A DNA stretch of 64,000 bases from an uncultured Clostridium sp. (GCA_947570695.1 CANOVB010000002.1:169992-233991); one strand, 5' to 3'; counted from the stretch's first letter, positions 53,085-63,289 are shown. Translations and numbers: made by a program. Notes: generated by a model from the letters alone, not told the origin.

Positions 53085-54542
53085 ATTTAAATTAATAATT
53101 TTTTTATAAAAAACACTAAATCACAAAACTCACTACTTTCAAGCTTTTTAAAAGAATGAGCTTTTTAAAAAAATACTGTAAAACTCAGAAAAAAAAAGAA
53201 AATCTTGAATAGTAATTTAAAAATTTAATAAGTGATAAAAGTTTTAATTGTCAGTAAAGCAAACCTATATAACAAGAAAACAATTAACAAAAGATATCTC
53301 TAGAACATATGGGATTAATGCAATTAGCAAAAAATGTATCAACTATAAGCTTAGCATTTTTTGCCTATTTAGGTAAACCAATTACTCTACATATTCTTTA
53401 GGAAAAACTATAAATTTTAAAGATAAATTGTTTTAAAAAAATTTAAAAATTATATTAATTTTTCTTCAACATTTTGCACTATATAAATATAACTACATAT
53501 GCATAAATTAGATGGCCCCCAAAAATAACAAAACGTTAATTCAAAAAAACCTGAAATCAAGTAATAGCAAGGAAATCTAATATATAACAATGACTACAAC
53601 AATATTAAAATATCTATAATAATATAAAATATTTAGTAGAAATTTAATTATTTCTTCTATTTTTAATTGTATTTTAACTTTTAATTATCGAATTTTTTAT
53701 TTATTCTTTAATTTAATTTTTTATTATTTAATTTTAATTATAAATTTACTCTTCTATTTTAATAAATCTATACTAAATTTTTATATAAAATTTTAGCAAT
53801 TTTAAATCTATGTATTTCGCTGTTTTCTAACGCTATATAATTTTTTTCTTAACTCTATTTTTAATATTTTCTTGTAGAAAAAGAATATTTTTCTCATATT
53901 TTCTTAAATTCTACATAAAAATTTTTAATCTTTTTTAGTATTTTAACATCATTTTTTTATAAGAATATATTTTTTTATAAAAAATTAGTAAAAAAAATTA
54001 ATTTTTATTTTTTAATTTTTAACTGGATATATTTTTTTACTTTGTTTTTTTCAAACAAAAACTTTTTTTACTTAAAAATTTTTTAAATTACTTTTTGTTT
54101 TATAGTTTACTTAACAAGTTGTTTTTAAAAGTTATTTTGGTTTTAGTATAAAAATAATTATATATATTTTTTCTTTTTATTCCCTAACTAATTTTCTTAT
54201 TTAATTTAATAAAAAATTTCTTATTTTTCATTTTTTCTTATGTTGTTTTTTTGTCAATATTTAATTTCATTTTATAAAATAGTTATCAAAATTTAATATT
54301 TATTTTTCTTTTATTTTTTATATTTTGAGAATAAAAATTCTTTATTCTTTAAATATTAATAACTTTTTTTCTAAACTATAACCATCTATATTTTAAATGG
54401 CTACTCAAATCCTTGGTATTTCAAGGAGTCTGCGCTTCTTGGCTTTAAAATGAAAAATAAGGCTTTTAAATTTTTTTCTAAGGTATTTTACTTATTATAT
54501 AAATCTATTTCCTATATAAAGCAATACATTTAAAATAAATAT

Positions 54543-54569
54543 AAAAAAGACAGTACTTCATGTACTGCC
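54543..54569 (-). terminator. Terminator after tRNA-Ser(GCU)
   Basis: The stem GGCAGTAC/GTACTGTC with loop ATGA is followed on minus by a run of six T. Confidence 0.85.
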
Positions 54570-54572
54570 TTA

Positions 54573-54665
54573 TGGCGGAGATTGAGGGATTTGAACCCTC
54601 GCGGCCACTAACGCAACCCTAACGGTTTAGCAAACCGTCCCCTTCAACCACTTGGGTAAATCTCC
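54573..54665 (-). tRNA. tRNA-Ser (anticodon GCU)
   Basis: About 93 bases with the encoded CCA. The acceptor stem GGAGATT pairs with AATCTCC, discriminator G. The anticodon arm is ACGGT-TTGCTAA-ACCGT, so the anticodon is GCT. A long variable arm (class II, as in Ser) and the T-arm GAGGGTTCAAATCCCTC are present. Confidence 0.95.
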
Positions 54666-54690
54666 AAATGCTCTCAAGATAATTATATTT

Positions 54691-54730
54691 AAAACGGAAG
54701 CTAAACAATATTAAATTCGGCTTCCGTTTT
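54691..54730 (-). terminator. Hairpin between the two tRNA-Ser genes
   Basis: An 11-bp perfect stem AAAACGGAAGC/GCTTCCGTTTT with an 18-base AT-rich loop, directly after tRNA-Ser(UGA) on minus. Confidence 0.7.
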
Positions 54731-54731
54731 T

Positions 54732-54823
<92 letters not shown>

Positions 54824-55924
54824 GTATCTGTTGTTTAACAACATATATATATTAGCACATTTAAAAGCTCTTTGTCAACACAAAATAGTTATTTTTTATT
54901 ATATTATTTTTTTTAATTTATTTTTTTTATAAATTTTTATATTTTAATTTTATACTACTTTAATATTTTTTCATTTTTTAGGTTTTTTATAGTTTATTTC
55001 TTATATTTTTTTAATGAATTTTTATATTTATATTTACTATTTTTTAGGTTTACTTAATCTGTTTCTTTTATAAATTATTTAAAGTTTAAAAACGCCCTCT
55101 CATAAATATTTAAAGTCTTATTTCCCATATTTTTCTCGTCTTGGAAATTTATAAAAATTACATGATTTATTATTTTGCTTTTTTGTATTTTTTTCTCTTT
55201 TAAAAATTGTATTTAATTATTTTTTATCGCTTTTTTCTTATTTATTTTTCTTATGTTTGTATAACAATTTTTATAAAAAATATACTAGAGTTTTTATATA
55301 TAAATTCTTACACCTAATATTTATTTTTTTATATAAACTTACACTTTTTTATGATTTTTCTTGATTTCTAAGCATTTATGCCCTTTTCTATATTTTTTCT
55401 TCTTCTTTATTATTAGATTTAATTAATTTTTTATTATTTCTTTTATATGATTTTATTCACTAATTTTTGTCTAGTCAAAAAAAATTAGAATATTTAGTTT
55501 TATTTTTATCCACATTGCTTAATTATTTCTTTATAAATCAAGCTTTTTTTATTATTTTAATATATATTAATATAAAACTTACCTCTTTTTTTCAAAAAAA
55601 TACCAATAAAATATGAAATTTATTTTTTATTTAATCTATTTCTTTATTTTTTATTTAAAAATTTCATCTTTTTTATTAAGAATTTACTTTTTCAAAAAAA
55701 AAGACTTTCTAGCATTTTTTTAGTTTTCCACAGTTTAAAAAGCCTGATTTATAGGGCTTTTATTTTTTATTTATTTTATTTTTTTATTTTTAATTTAATT
55801 ATTTTTAATAAAAATTCAATATTTTTATATTTTTTTACTATTTAATTTGTAATATTTAGTCTTTTTTTGTTATAATTAAAAATCCCTTTATTTTTGGGCC
55901 TTTTTTAATTGTGGATAAAAAAAT
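54824..55924. other. 1.1-kb AT-rich gap with DnaA boxes and plus-strand hairpins
   Basis: No coding frame was found. It holds one GTTTACTTAA motif (55048), three DnaA boxes and two terminator-like hairpins with plus-side T-runs (AAAAGCC/GGGCTTTT near 55737-55763 and AAAATCCC/GGGCCTTTT near 55879-55907). Those could protect the parB end from plus-strand transcription. Confidence 0.6.
55506..55918. promoter_or_regulatory. DnaA-box cluster
   Basis: Two perfect DnaA boxes TTATCCACA are at 55506-55514 (plus) and 55910-55918 (minus). Between them is TTTTCCACA with one mismatch at 55724-55732. Another perfect box stands alone at 50094-50102. This may be a DnaA-binding reservoir or a regulatory site. 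An origin is less likely because genes on both sides run the same way. Confidence 0.5.
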
Positions 55925-55954
55925 AAGAGGATTTTTCTTATTTTAAATCCTCTT
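55925..55954 (-). terminator. Terminator of the parA-parB-DUF4446 unit
   Basis: A 10-bp perfect stem AAGAGGATTT/AAATCCTCTT is followed on minus by ATTTTTTTAT, 27 bp past the DUF4446 gene stop. Confidence 0.9.
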
Positions 55955-55981
55955 AAATCCTTTAAATTAAGCATTTTTCAT

Positions 55982-56494
55982 TTATTTTCTATGTCTTGTA
56001 ATAAAATTTTTTGTTTGTTCCGCAATTTCCAAGGCACTTTGCTCTTCATCTGATAATTTATACTTTGATGTTCCACCTCTTATAGGTTTAGCATATATAT
56101 TTGATGACTCAGCGCCATATAAGCCATTAAAAACAACTCCGTTATTATTTCTATCAAGTAATGCCATTGCGAAGCTTAAATCGCTCCCTACGTCTCTAAA
56201 CGCATTATACCTTACCAATCCCACTTTTTGTATACATGAAGCTATATCACTGTCTAATTTTGTATAATATGCTTTTATTTCTGAATTATCTTTTTTTATT
56301 TCCCTTACATCTTCTAAATATCTTCTTAGCATTTCATCTAGATTATTCCCGTTTCCAAGCTTCTTTAGCACTCTATTATACTTTATTTTTGTACTAATAG
56401 ATAATATTATATTAATTAATAGTAATACTCCAACTGTTATAGAAAAAACTACTAAGAAATCATCTGTTTTCATATATTCTAACAATTTTTCCAT
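55982..56494 (-). CDS. DUF4446 family membrane-anchored protein
   Basis: The protein has 170 residues. One N-terminal membrane helix (about residues 14-35) is followed by a helical region (DEMLRRYLEDVREIKKDN) and the conserved domain KVGLVRYNAFRDVGSDLSFAMALLDRNNNGVV...YAKPIRGGTSKYKLSDEEQSAL, ending IRRHRK-like (ITRHRK). DUF4446 proteins are usually encoded next to parB in Clostridia; their function is unknown. A GTG three codons earlier would also open the frame. The ATG at 56494 was preferred because the GGTGGG site then lies at a normal distance. The gene starts 11 bp after parB. Confidence 0.88.
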   Translation of the reverse strand: MEKLLEYMKTDDFLVVFSITVGVLLLINIILSISTKIKYNRVLKKLGNGNNLDEMLRRYLEDVREIKKDNSEIKAYYTKLDSDIASCIQKVGLVRYNAFRDVGSDLSFAMALLDRNNNGVVFNGLYGAESSNIYAKPIRGGTSKYKLSDEEQSALEIAEQTKNFITRHRK

Positions 56495-56505
56495 AATACC
56501 CACCT

Positions 56506-57360
56506 TTATTTTATTAACCCTAAAATCCTCTCTAAATCTTCATTAGAGCTATATTGAATAATAATTTTTCCTTTTTTTTCTCCAGCATCTAATTTAACTT
56601 TTGTTCCGAAAAAGTCTTTAAATGTGTCTTCAATATCTCTATATATAGGTATGTATCTATCGCTTTTCTTTCCTGCTTTTTTTCTTACTCTCATTTTTTT
56701 CTCGACTTCTCTAACAGAATCTCCAGATTCAATTATAAATTCTGCCATTTTGAATTGTCTTTCTGGATCATCAATAGACATTAATGATTTGCAATGTCCT
56801 TCTGTTAGTTTACCCTCTAAAGCTAAATTTATTACTCTTTCATCAAGATTTAAAATCCTAACTGTATTTGCTATGCTACTTCTGCTTTTTCCTAATTTTT
56901 CCGCTACTTTTGCTTGTGTCAAATTATAATCATCCATTAATAATTTTATTCCTCTGGCCTTTTCAATAGGATTTAAATCTTCTCTTTGTATGTTTTCTAT
57001 TAAAGATATTTCCATATTTTTTTGTTCATCATCTGTTCTCACAATAGCTGGTATTTCATCTAATCCTGCTCTTTTTGAAGCTCTCCATCTTCTTTCTCCA
57101 GCAATTATTTCATAAAATCCTTTCTTTTTACTAACAATTATTGGTTGTATAACACCATATTCTCTTATTGAACTAGCTAATTCATCTATTGCATCTTCAT
57201 CAAAAACTTTTCTTGCTTGATCTTTATTTGGCTCTACTTCTGTTATTTTAAGCTTTCTTACAACATCTTCACTATTATTACTTTCTTCCATTTCCATTAG
57301 TGGAGAACTGAATAATGCATCTAGTCCTTTTCCTAAACCTGTTTTCTTTACGGCCATCAT
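56506..57360 (-). CDS. parB: Chromosome-partition protein ParB (Spo0J)
   Basis: The protein has 284 residues. The N-terminus GLGKGLDALF is the ParA-interacting segment. Then come DELASSIREYGVIQPIIVSK, the CTP-binding GERRWRASKRAGLDEIPAIV, ENIQREDLNPIEKARG, and the parS-reading helix-turn-helix LTQAKVAEKLGKSRSSIANTVRIL, followed by a linker and a C-terminal dimerisation domain. ParB loads at parS, spreads as a CTP-dependent clamp and recruits ParA/SMC. It overlaps the parA stop by one base (TAATG) with an AAGGAGG site inside parA, so translation is coupled. Candidate parS sites lie at 53069, 58979 and 61084. Confidence 0.96.
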   Translation of the reverse strand: MMAVKKTGLGKGLDALFSSPLMEMEESNNSEDVVRKLKITEVEPNKDQARKVFDEDAIDELASSIREYGVIQPIIVSKKKGFYEIIAGERRWRASKRAGLDEIPAIVRTDDEQKNMEISLIENIQREDLNPIEKARGIKLLMDDYNLTQAKVAEKLGKSRSSIANTVRILNLDERVINLALEGKLTEGHCKSLMSIDDPERQFKMAEFIIESGDSVREVEKKMRVRKKAGKKSDRYIPIYRDIEDTFKDFFGTKVKLDAGEKKGKIIIQYSSNEDLERILGLIK

Positions 57361-58151
57361 TATCCCTCCTTATTTTCCATTTTTTTACGCTCTTCAGCAT
57401 TTTTTAAAATCTCTTTAGCAAGCTTTTCATAGGCTCTTGCTCCTTTTGATTTTTCATCATATAAAGTTATTGGCATTCCAAAGCTAGGTGCTTCACTAAG
57501 CTTGATGTTTCTAGGAATTACTGTTTTATACACCTTATCTTCAAAATATCTTTTTACTTCTCTTACTACTTGATTAGAAAGATTTGTTCTCATATCATAC
57601 ATTGTAAGAACAGCTCCTTCTACTTCTAAATTTTTATTTAAATGCTTTTTTACCAAATTTATTGTATTTAAAAGTTGTCCTAATCCTTCTAGTGCATAAT
57701 ATTCACATTGCACAGGAATTAAAACCGAATTTGATGCCGTAAAAGCATTTAATGTTATTAAACCTAGAGATGGAGGACAATCTACTATAATATAATCGAA
57801 TTCATCTTTTATTTCTTCTAATTTCTCTTTTAGTCTTTGTTCTCTAGACATTTGAGAAACTAGTTCAACTTCAGCTCCAGCAAGGTTCATATTAGATGGA
57901 CATACTTTTAAGTTCTTTATCCCAGATTCTTTAAGAGTCTTTTCAATTTCTACATCATTAATTAATACATCATACAAAGAAACATCTACTTCTTTTTCTA
58001 AACCTAAACCACTTGAGGCATTTCCTTGCGGATCTGCATCTATTAGCATTACTTTTTTCCCTTTTTTAGCTAGGATTGTACTTATATTTACTGCTGTTGT
58101 AGTTTTTCCAACTCCACCTTTTTGATTTGCGATTGATATTATTCTTCCCAA
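57360..58151 (-). CDS. parA: Chromosome-partition ATPase ParA (Soj)
   Basis: The protein has 263 residues. It is a deviant Walker A ATPase (QKGGVGKTTTAVNIS), with LIDADPQGNASSGLG and IIVDCPPSLGLITLNAF as Walker A' and B, and VIPRNIKLSEAPSFGMPI near the C-terminus. It is of chromosomal Soj type with no N-terminal helix-turn-helix. The start codon is TTG at 58151 behind a strong AAAGGAGG site. A TTGACA-N17-TATTAT promoter lies just upstream, so parA, parB and the DUF4446 gene form an operon separate from rsmG. Confidence 0.96.
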   Translation of the reverse strand: MGRIISIANQKGGVGKTTTAVNISTILAKKGKKVMLIDADPQGNASSGLGLEKEVDVSLYDVLINDVEIEKTLKESGIKNLKVCPSNMNLAGAEVELVSQMSREQRLKEKLEEIKDEFDYIIVDCPPSLGLITLNAFTASNSVLIPVQCEYYALEGLGQLLNTINLVKKHLNKNLEVEGAVLTMYDMRTNLSNQVVREVKRYFEDKVYKTVIPRNIKLSEAPSFGMPITLYDEKSKGARAYEKLAKEILKNAEERKKMENKEG

Positions 58152-58182
58152 AGTGTATTCCTCCTTTATTTTTTACGTAATA

Positions 58183-58211
58183 ATAATATAAAATTTTTTC
58201 GTATATGTCAA
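58183..58211 (-). promoter_or_regulatory. Promoter of the parAB operon
   Basis: TTGACA (58211-58206), 17 bp, TATTAT (58188-58183) on minus. Confidence 0.8.
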
Positions 58212-58409
58212 TGCTTTTACAGCTTATTTTCATTTGTATATTAATAAAACATGGTAATTTTCTTCTTTTATTTGTTATATAAAATTTGTATAACATTTTA
58301 TATAATAAAAATAGAATATTAATAATTTCAAAACATGAGACAAAATAAAAAAGCTCTTTTCTCTCTACAATAACTTATCTATGACTCATTTTATTTGCTA
58401 CAAAAAAAT

Positions 58410-58433
58410 AAAATGTTCCTTGTGGAACATTTT
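58410..58433 (-). terminator. Terminator of rsmG
   Basis: A 10-bp perfect stem AAAATGTTCC/GGAACATTTT with a 4-base loop overlaps the rsmG stop and is followed on minus by ATTTTTTT. Confidence 0.8.
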
Positions 58434-59151
58434 ATTTTATAGGTTCTTTTAGCGGTTTTCCTTGTCCTCTTGGATATTTTTGAGGTGTATGTTTTACTTT
58501 TCTTATTATTACTAAATTTCTTTCTAATTCATTTCCAACATTTATTCTTTTTACTTCTTCTAGTTCTCCTCCTAGGATTTCAATAGCTTTTTCTGCTTTT
58601 TCTAACTCATCTTTATAATTTGGCCCTTTCATACATATTGCATATCCATTCATTTTTACATAAGGTAACATATATTCTATTATAGTTGATAAATTTGACA
58701 CAGCCCTTGTCGTCGCTATATCATATTTTTCTCTATACTCTATTTTATTTGCTAAATCTTCTGCTCTACTATGTATTATTTCTACATTTTTTAATCCAAT
58801 CTTACTGTTTATGTCTCTAATAACATTTAATTTCTTATTTATACAGTCAATTAAAGTAAATTCTGTATTTTCATTTATTATTGCCAATGGTATTCCAGGG
58901 AAACCTGCACCTGTTCCTATATCGATTACTTTATTTGCATCCTTTATACATGCTTCTACTGTAAGGCTATCCATAAAATGTTTCACGATAAACATTTTCT
59001 CATCAGTTATTGCAGTTAAATTAATTTTATTATTCCAATCTAAAATATTTACCATATACTCATAAAACAAACTTATTTTTTCATTACCTATTTTTAAATT
59101 ATTCTTTTTTGCCTCTTCAATAAATATTTTTTTAAATTCTTCTTTTTCCAT
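58432..59151 (-). CDS. rsmG: 16S rRNA (guanine-527-N7)-methyltransferase
   Basis: The protein has 239 residues, full length for RsmG/GidB, which methylates G527 of 16S rRNA with SAM. Signatures are MVNILDWNNKINLTAITDE, HFMDSLTV, VIDIGTGAGFPGIPLAI (SAM loop), ATTRAVSNLSTIIEY and the C-terminal KYPRGQGKPLKEPI. It lies 14 bp after mnmG, the classical order. A parS-like site sits inside the gene at 58979-58994. Confidence 0.96.
   Translation of the reverse strand: MEKEEFKKIFIEEAKKNNLKIGNEKISLFYEYMVNILDWNNKINLTAITDEKMFIVKHFMDSLTVEACIKDANKVIDIGTGAGFPGIPLAIINENTEFTLIDCINKKLNVIRDINSKIGLKNVEIIHSRAEDLANKIEYREKYDIATTRAVSNLSTIIEYMLPYVKMNGYAICMKGPNYKDELEKAEKAIEILGGELEEVKRINVGNELERNLVIIRKVKHTPQKYPRGQGKPLKEPIK
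58979..58994. promoter_or_regulatory. parS-like site inside rsmG
   Basis: TGTTTCACGATAAACA, 2 of 16 mismatches to consensus parS, differing from the 53069 site at only one position. Confidence 0.55.
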
Positions 59152-59165
59152 ATTAACTCTTTTCT

Positions 59166-61052
59166 CTATTTAGCTTTTCTTTTATTATACTGTTCCAAAT
59201 ATATTAATAACACAGATATATCTGCAGGAGAAACTCCTGATATTCTCGAAGCTTGACCTATTGAATATGGCTTAAACTTATTTAATTTTTGTCTTGCTTC
59301 TAATCTTATACCTTTTACAGTATTATAGTCTAGGTCTTCTGGTAATAATTTCTTTTCTAACTTCTTAAATCCTTCTACTTGTTTTTTTTGCAAGTTTATA
59401 TATCCTTCATATTTAATCATTATCTCAACTTCTTCTACAATTTGCCTATCAAGTACCGGTCTATTTTTATCAAGTTTTTCTAATGATTTATATGTTATTT
59501 CTGTTCTCTTTAGCAATTCTGAAAGTTTCATCCCTGCTGATATCTCGCTTGTCCCTTGCTCTTTTAGGAAACTATTTGTTTCTTCATTTGGCTTTACATT
59601 AGTTTGCTTCAACCTTTCTATTTCTTCTTCTATTTTTTTCTTTTTATCTAAAAATTTATTATATCTTTCATCAGAAATCAATCCTATTTCATGTCCTATT
59701 TCTGTAAGCCTTATATCTGCATTATCTTGTCTTAAAAGAAGTCTATATTCAGCTCTTGATGTCATCATTCTGTATGGTTCCATTGTACTTTTAGTTACTA
59801 TATCATCAATTAAAACTCCTATATATGCATCAGACCTATCTAAAATTACTGGATTTTTACCTTGTAATTTTAAAGAAGCATTTATTCCTGCAATTAAACC
59901 TTGACAAGCAGCTTCTTCATATCCAGAAGTTCCATTTATTTGACCTGCAAAAAACATTCCACTTATCTCTTTTAATTCTAATGAACTTTTAAGTTGTGAT
60001 GGTTCTATACAATCATACTCAATGGCATAAGCAGGTCTTGTAAATTCAGCATTTTCTAAACCTGGTAAAGTTCTATACATAGCAATTTGCACATCTTCTG
60101 GAAGAGACGAACTCATTCCTTGAATATACATTTCGTCAGTATCTAATCCAATCGGTTCAACAAAAATCTGATGTCTTTCTTTATCTGCAAATCTTACAAC
60201 TTTATCTTCAATAGAAGGACAATACCTTGGCCCTGTTCCTTCTATTAATCCAGCATATAGCGGAGATCTATGTAAATTGGCCTTAATTATCTCATGAGTT
60301 CTCTCATTTGTATATGTAAGCCAGCATGGAACTTGTTCTATTTTTGGTGTTTCATCTTCAAAAGAAAATGGAACTAGTCCATCTTCACCTTCCTGTATTT
60401 CCATTTTTGAAAAATCAATGCTATTTTTATTTATTCTAGCAGGAGTACCCGTTTTAAATCTTTGTATTTCAATATTTAAGTTTTTTAAACAGTCTGATAG
60501 TTTATTTGCTGCTGCAACACCATCAGGTCCACTTTCATAAGAAGTTTCCCCAATAAATATTTTACCTTTAAGATATGTACCTGTTGCCAATATAACACTG
60601 TCTACTTTATATATTGCTCCTAAATTTGTTTCAACAGCTGTTACTTTTCCATCTTCCACTTCAATGTTCACAATTTCAGCTTGTTTTAAGTATAAATTCT
60701 CTTGTTTTTCTATAGTATGTTTCATTTCCATTTGATATCTTTTTCTATCCGCTTGAGCTCTTAATGAATGTACTGCTGGTCCTTTTGAAGTGTTAAGCAT
60801 CCTTAATTGTATCATAGTTTTATCTATATTCTTTCCCATTTCTCCACCAAGTGCATCTATTTCTCTTACTAAATGTCCCTTTGATGTTCCTCCTATATGT
60901 GGGTTACATGGCATATTAGCAATACATTCTAAACTTATTGAAAATAATAATGTTTTCATACCCAATCTTGCTGCAGCAAGTGCTGCTTCACATCCAGCGT
61001 GACCTGCACCAATAACTGCTATATCATATTTTCCTGCATCATACTTCATCAT
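59166..61052 (-). CDS. mnmG: tRNA uridine-5-carboxymethylaminomethyl modification enzyme MnmG
   Basis: The protein has 628 residues, full length. The FAD-binding motif [22 protein letters not shown] is near the N-terminus, followed by [25 protein letters not shown] and [22 protein letters not shown] and [20 protein letters not shown] are the family signatures. The C-terminal tRNA-binding region ends in the [18 protein letters not shown] helical domain. With MnmE it installs the cmnm5 group on wobble uridine 34 of several tRNAs. It lies 50 bp downstream of mnmE; a parS-like site falls in that gap. Confidence 0.97.
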   Translation of the reverse strand: MMKYDAGKYDIAVIGAGHAGCEAALAAARLGMKTLLFSISLECIANMPCNPHIGGTSKGHLVREIDALGGEMGKNIDKTMIQLRMLNTSKGPAVHSLRAQADRKRYQMEMKHTIEKQENLYLKQAEIVNIEVEDGKVTAVETNLGAIYKVDSVILATGTYLKGKIFIGETSYESGPDGVAAANKLSDCLKNLNIEIQRFKTGTPARINKNSIDFSKMEIQEGEDGLVPFSFEDETPKIEQVPCWLTYTNERTHEIIKANLHRSPLYAGLIEGTGPRYCPSIEDKVVRFADKERHQIFVEPIGLDTDEMYIQGMSSSLPEDVQIAMYRTLPGLENAEFTRPAYAIEYDCIEPSQLKSSLELKEISGMFFAGQINGTSGYEEAACQGLIAGINASLKLQGKNPVILDRSDAYIGVLIDDIVTKSTMEPYRMMTSRAEYRLLLRQDNADIRLTEIGHEIGLISDERYNKFLDKKKKIEEEIERLKQTNVKPNEETNSFLKEQGTSEISAGMKLSELLKRTEITYKSLEKLDKNRPVLDRQIVEEVEIMIKYEGYINLQKKQVEGFKKLEKKLLPEDLDYNTVKGIRLEARQKLNKFKPYSIGQASRISGVSPADISVLLIYLEQYNKRKAK

Positions 61053-61083
61053 CTTCTAATCCCTTCTTACAAATTCCATTCTT

Positions 61084-61099
61084 TGTTTTTCGTGGAACA
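61084..61099. promoter_or_regulatory. Weak parS-like site between mnmE and mnmG
   Basis: Read on minus this is TGTTCCACGAAAAACA, one mismatch from the 53069 site and three from consensus parS. Confidence 0.4.
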
Positions 61100-61102
61100 T
61101 TT

Positions 61103-62470
61103 TTATTTTCCCAAACAAAATTTAGAGAAAATTTCTGATATTACATCATCTGTAACTGTTTCGCCTGTAATTTTCCCAAGCTCTTCTATTATTTCTTTTA
61201 AATATGTAGATATTATATCAATCGGCATATTATTTTCAATAGTTTCTTTCGCCTTTAGTAAATTATTTTTTGAATTTATTATTATATTTTTATGTCTTAT
61301 ATTGCTTACAATGGTTTCTCCATCATTTGCTATTTCTTTTAATTTAAACAGTTCAGATATTACTTTATATAAATCATCTATGCCTTCTCTTGTTTTTGTA
61401 GATATATTTACTATAGGTTTGTTTAAAATTTCAAATTCCTTTATATCTGCTTTTGCTTGTAAATCTATTTTATTTAATAAAATTATTGCATTTTTTTCTT
61501 TTAATAATTCAAGTATTTTTCTATCTTCATCATTTATTTCTCTACTTATATCAAATATAGCAATTACAATATCACTTTTATTTGCAATTTCTAATGCCTT
61601 TTCTACACCTATTTTTTCTACTTCATCATTTGCATTTCTAATTCCCGCTGTATCTATTATTTTTAAAGGAACTCCTTCTATCGAAATATACTCTTCTATT
61701 GTATCTCTTGTTGTTCCCTCTATATCTGTTACTATAGCTCTTTCTTCATTAAGTATTACATTTAGTAGAGAAGACTTACCTGCATTTGGCCTTCCTATTA
61801 TTGCTACACCAATTCCTTCTCTTAATATTTTTCCATTATAAAAACTGTTTTCTAGCTCTGAAAGTAAAGCCTCAACTTCTTCCAAAGTTTTTAATATTCT
61901 GGCATTTGAAACTTCTTCTAAATCATATTCTGGATAATCTATTGTAGCTTCTATATCTGCCATAATAGAAATTATTATTTTTCTTATTTTGGTAATTTTC
62001 CCTGATAAATTGCCTTCTAGTTGCTCTAATGATATTTTTGCTTCTTTATCTGTTTTAGCATTTATAATATCTATAACAGCTTCAGCTTGAGATAAGTCTA
62101 TTCTTCCATTTAAAAAAGCTCTTTTTGTAAATTCTCCAGCCTCAGCTAGCTCTGCACCGTTTCTAAGACATAATTCTAATATTTTATTCATTATAACAAT
62201 ACCACCATGAGAATTTATTTCACACATATTCTCACTAGTATAACTTTTTGGAGCTTTAAAATATGATACCAAAACTTCATCTATAACAGTATTGTTTTCA
62301 TCTATAATATTTCCAAATTTAATGGTATATCCTTTTATTTTATCTATTTCTTGTGGTTTTTTAGCTTTAAATATTTTTTCTAATATAGAAAAGCAATTTT
62401 CTCCACTCATTCTTATTATTCCTATTCCACCAATTCCAGGCGCAGTTGAAATAGCTGCTATTGTGCTCAT
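61103..62470 (-). CDS. mnmE: tRNA modification GTPase MnmE
   Basis: The protein has 455 residues. The N-terminal folate-binding domain starts TIAAISTAPGIGGIGIIRMSG. The helical domain carries an inserted G domain with GRPNAGKSSLLN (P-loop), DIEGTTRDTIEEYI (switch), DTAGIRNA and LLNKID (NKxD). The C-terminus CLGK carries the catalytic Cys. It partners MnmG in U34 modification. A GGAAG-type ribosome site precedes the ATG, and the jag terminator lies upstream. Confidence 0.97.
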   Translation of the reverse strand: MSTIAAISTAPGIGGIGIIRMSGENCFSILEKIFKAKKPQEIDKIKGYTIKFGNIIDENNTVIDEVLVSYFKAPKSYTSENMCEINSHGGIVIMNKILELCLRNGAELAEAGEFTKRAFLNGRIDLSQAEAVIDIINAKTDKEAKISLEQLEGNLSGKITKIRKIIISIMADIEATIDYPEYDLEEVSNARILKTLEEVEALLSELENSFYNGKILREGIGVAIIGRPNAGKSSLLNVILNEERAIVTDIEGTTRDTIEEYISIEGVPLKIIDTAGIRNANDEVEKIGVEKALEIANKSDIVIAIFDISREINDEDRKILELLKEKNAIILLNKIDLQAKADIKEFEILNKPIVNISTKTREGIDDLYKVISELFKLKEIANDGETIVSNIRHKNIIINSKNNLLKAKETIENNMPIDIISTYLKEIIEELGKITGETVTDDVISEIFSKFCLGK

Positions 62471-62545
62471 TTTTCTTCCTCTCTTAAATAAAAATCAACT
62501 AGTATTATACCATGATTTACATAATAATACAAGGTTTTAATAAAG

Positions 62546-62583
62546 AAATACCACATTGCACAATTTATTGCAATGTGGTATTT
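62546..62583 (-). terminator. Terminator downstream of jag
   Basis: A stem of about 15 bp (AAATACCACATTGCA / TGCAATGTGGTATTT) with an 8-base loop, 8 bp past the jag stop. Confidence 0.8.
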
Positions 62584-62590
62584 TATTTTT

Positions 62591-63286
62591 TTATTTTAAT
62601 GCTACAACTACTTTTCTATATGGTTCTTCTCCTACACTATAAGTTTTTACCTTGCTGTTTTCTTGTAGTTTAGTGTGTATTATTTTTCTTTCATATGCCG
62701 TCATAGGTTCTAATGTGATTTCTTTTCTTGTTTTAATAACTGTTCCAGCTATTTTCATTGCCAAGTTTTGTAAATCTTTTTCTCTTTTTTCTCTATATCC
62801 ACCTATGTTTAATGTTACCCTTATTTTTTCCTTACTAGATTTTGAAGCGATATTTGATATAACTGTTTGGATGCTATTTAAAACTTCTCCTCTATATCCT
62901 ATCAAATAACCAGTATCATCTCCATCAATATCAACTCTAATTATATTATCTTCTTGTTTTATTTCATATTTTAAATTCTTGCTAGGTAATTTTTCTATAA
63001 ATTCTTTTAAAAATTTATCTATTTTTTTTATACTTTCCTCTATTTCTTCTATACTTGCTTCTGTTTTTTCAACTTTTTTTACTTCTTTTGGTTCTACTTC
63101 TACACCATCTTTTAATCTCATTTCAACTTTTACAATTCTTGGAGCTAATATGCTAAAAAAACTTCTTTTATCTTCGCTTTCTAATACTTTTATTTCTACT
63201 TTATTTTTTGAAACTTTTAATTCCTTTAATCCATTTTCAATAGCCTCTGTTGATGTTTTTCCTTCAAAAACATATACCTTATCCAT
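62591..63286 (-). CDS. jag: RNA-binding protein Jag/KhpB
   Basis: The protein has 231 residues. The Jag-N domain (MDKVYVFEGKTSTEAIENGL, SKNKVEIKVLE) is followed by an acidic, Lys/Glu-rich linker (about 75-110). Next is a KH-like domain with DGDDTGYLIGYRGEVLNSIQ, and an R3H domain with YREKREKDLQNLAMKIA and PMTAYERKIIHTKLQ. It binds RNA in the cytoplasm and affects cell elongation/division in related bacteria. It begins 3 bp after the yidC stop, so the two are probably translated from one message. Confidence 0.95.
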   Translation of the reverse strand: MDKVYVFEGKTSTEAIENGLKELKVSKNKVEIKVLESEDKRSFFSILAPRIVKVEMRLKDGVEVEPKEVKKVEKTEASIEEIEESIKKIDKFLKEFIEKLPSKNLKYEIKQEDNIIRVDIDGDDTGYLIGYRGEVLNSIQTVISNIASKSSKEKIRVTLNIGGYREKREKDLQNLAMKIAGTVIKTRKEITLEPMTAYERKIIHTKLQENSKVKTYSVGEEPYRKVVVALK

Positions 63287-63289
63287 TTA

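Larger units (their letters stand above)
49465..54542. other. 5-kb gene-poor, extremely AT-rich region
   Basis: No frame here looks coding: long A and T runs break all six frames and no protein motif was found. The plus strand is pyrimidine-rich from 49.47 to about 50.95 kb, purine-rich from about 50.96 to 53.63 kb, then pyrimidine-rich again. It holds six of the seven GTTTACTTAA motifs, a perfect DnaA box at 50094-50102, an 11-bp inverted repeat (50964-50974 with 50995-51005) at the first composition switch, a 124-bp tandem repeat and a parS-like site. Confidence 0.8.

Noticed and set aside
58066-58296. 76-codon minus frame upstream of parA
   Set aside because: It overlaps the parA promoter and start in another frame and has no family motif.
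58414-58429. Palindrome TGTTCCTTGTGGAACA as a fourth parS site
   Set aside because: It has four mismatches to parS and is explained by the rsmG terminator stem with its T tail.
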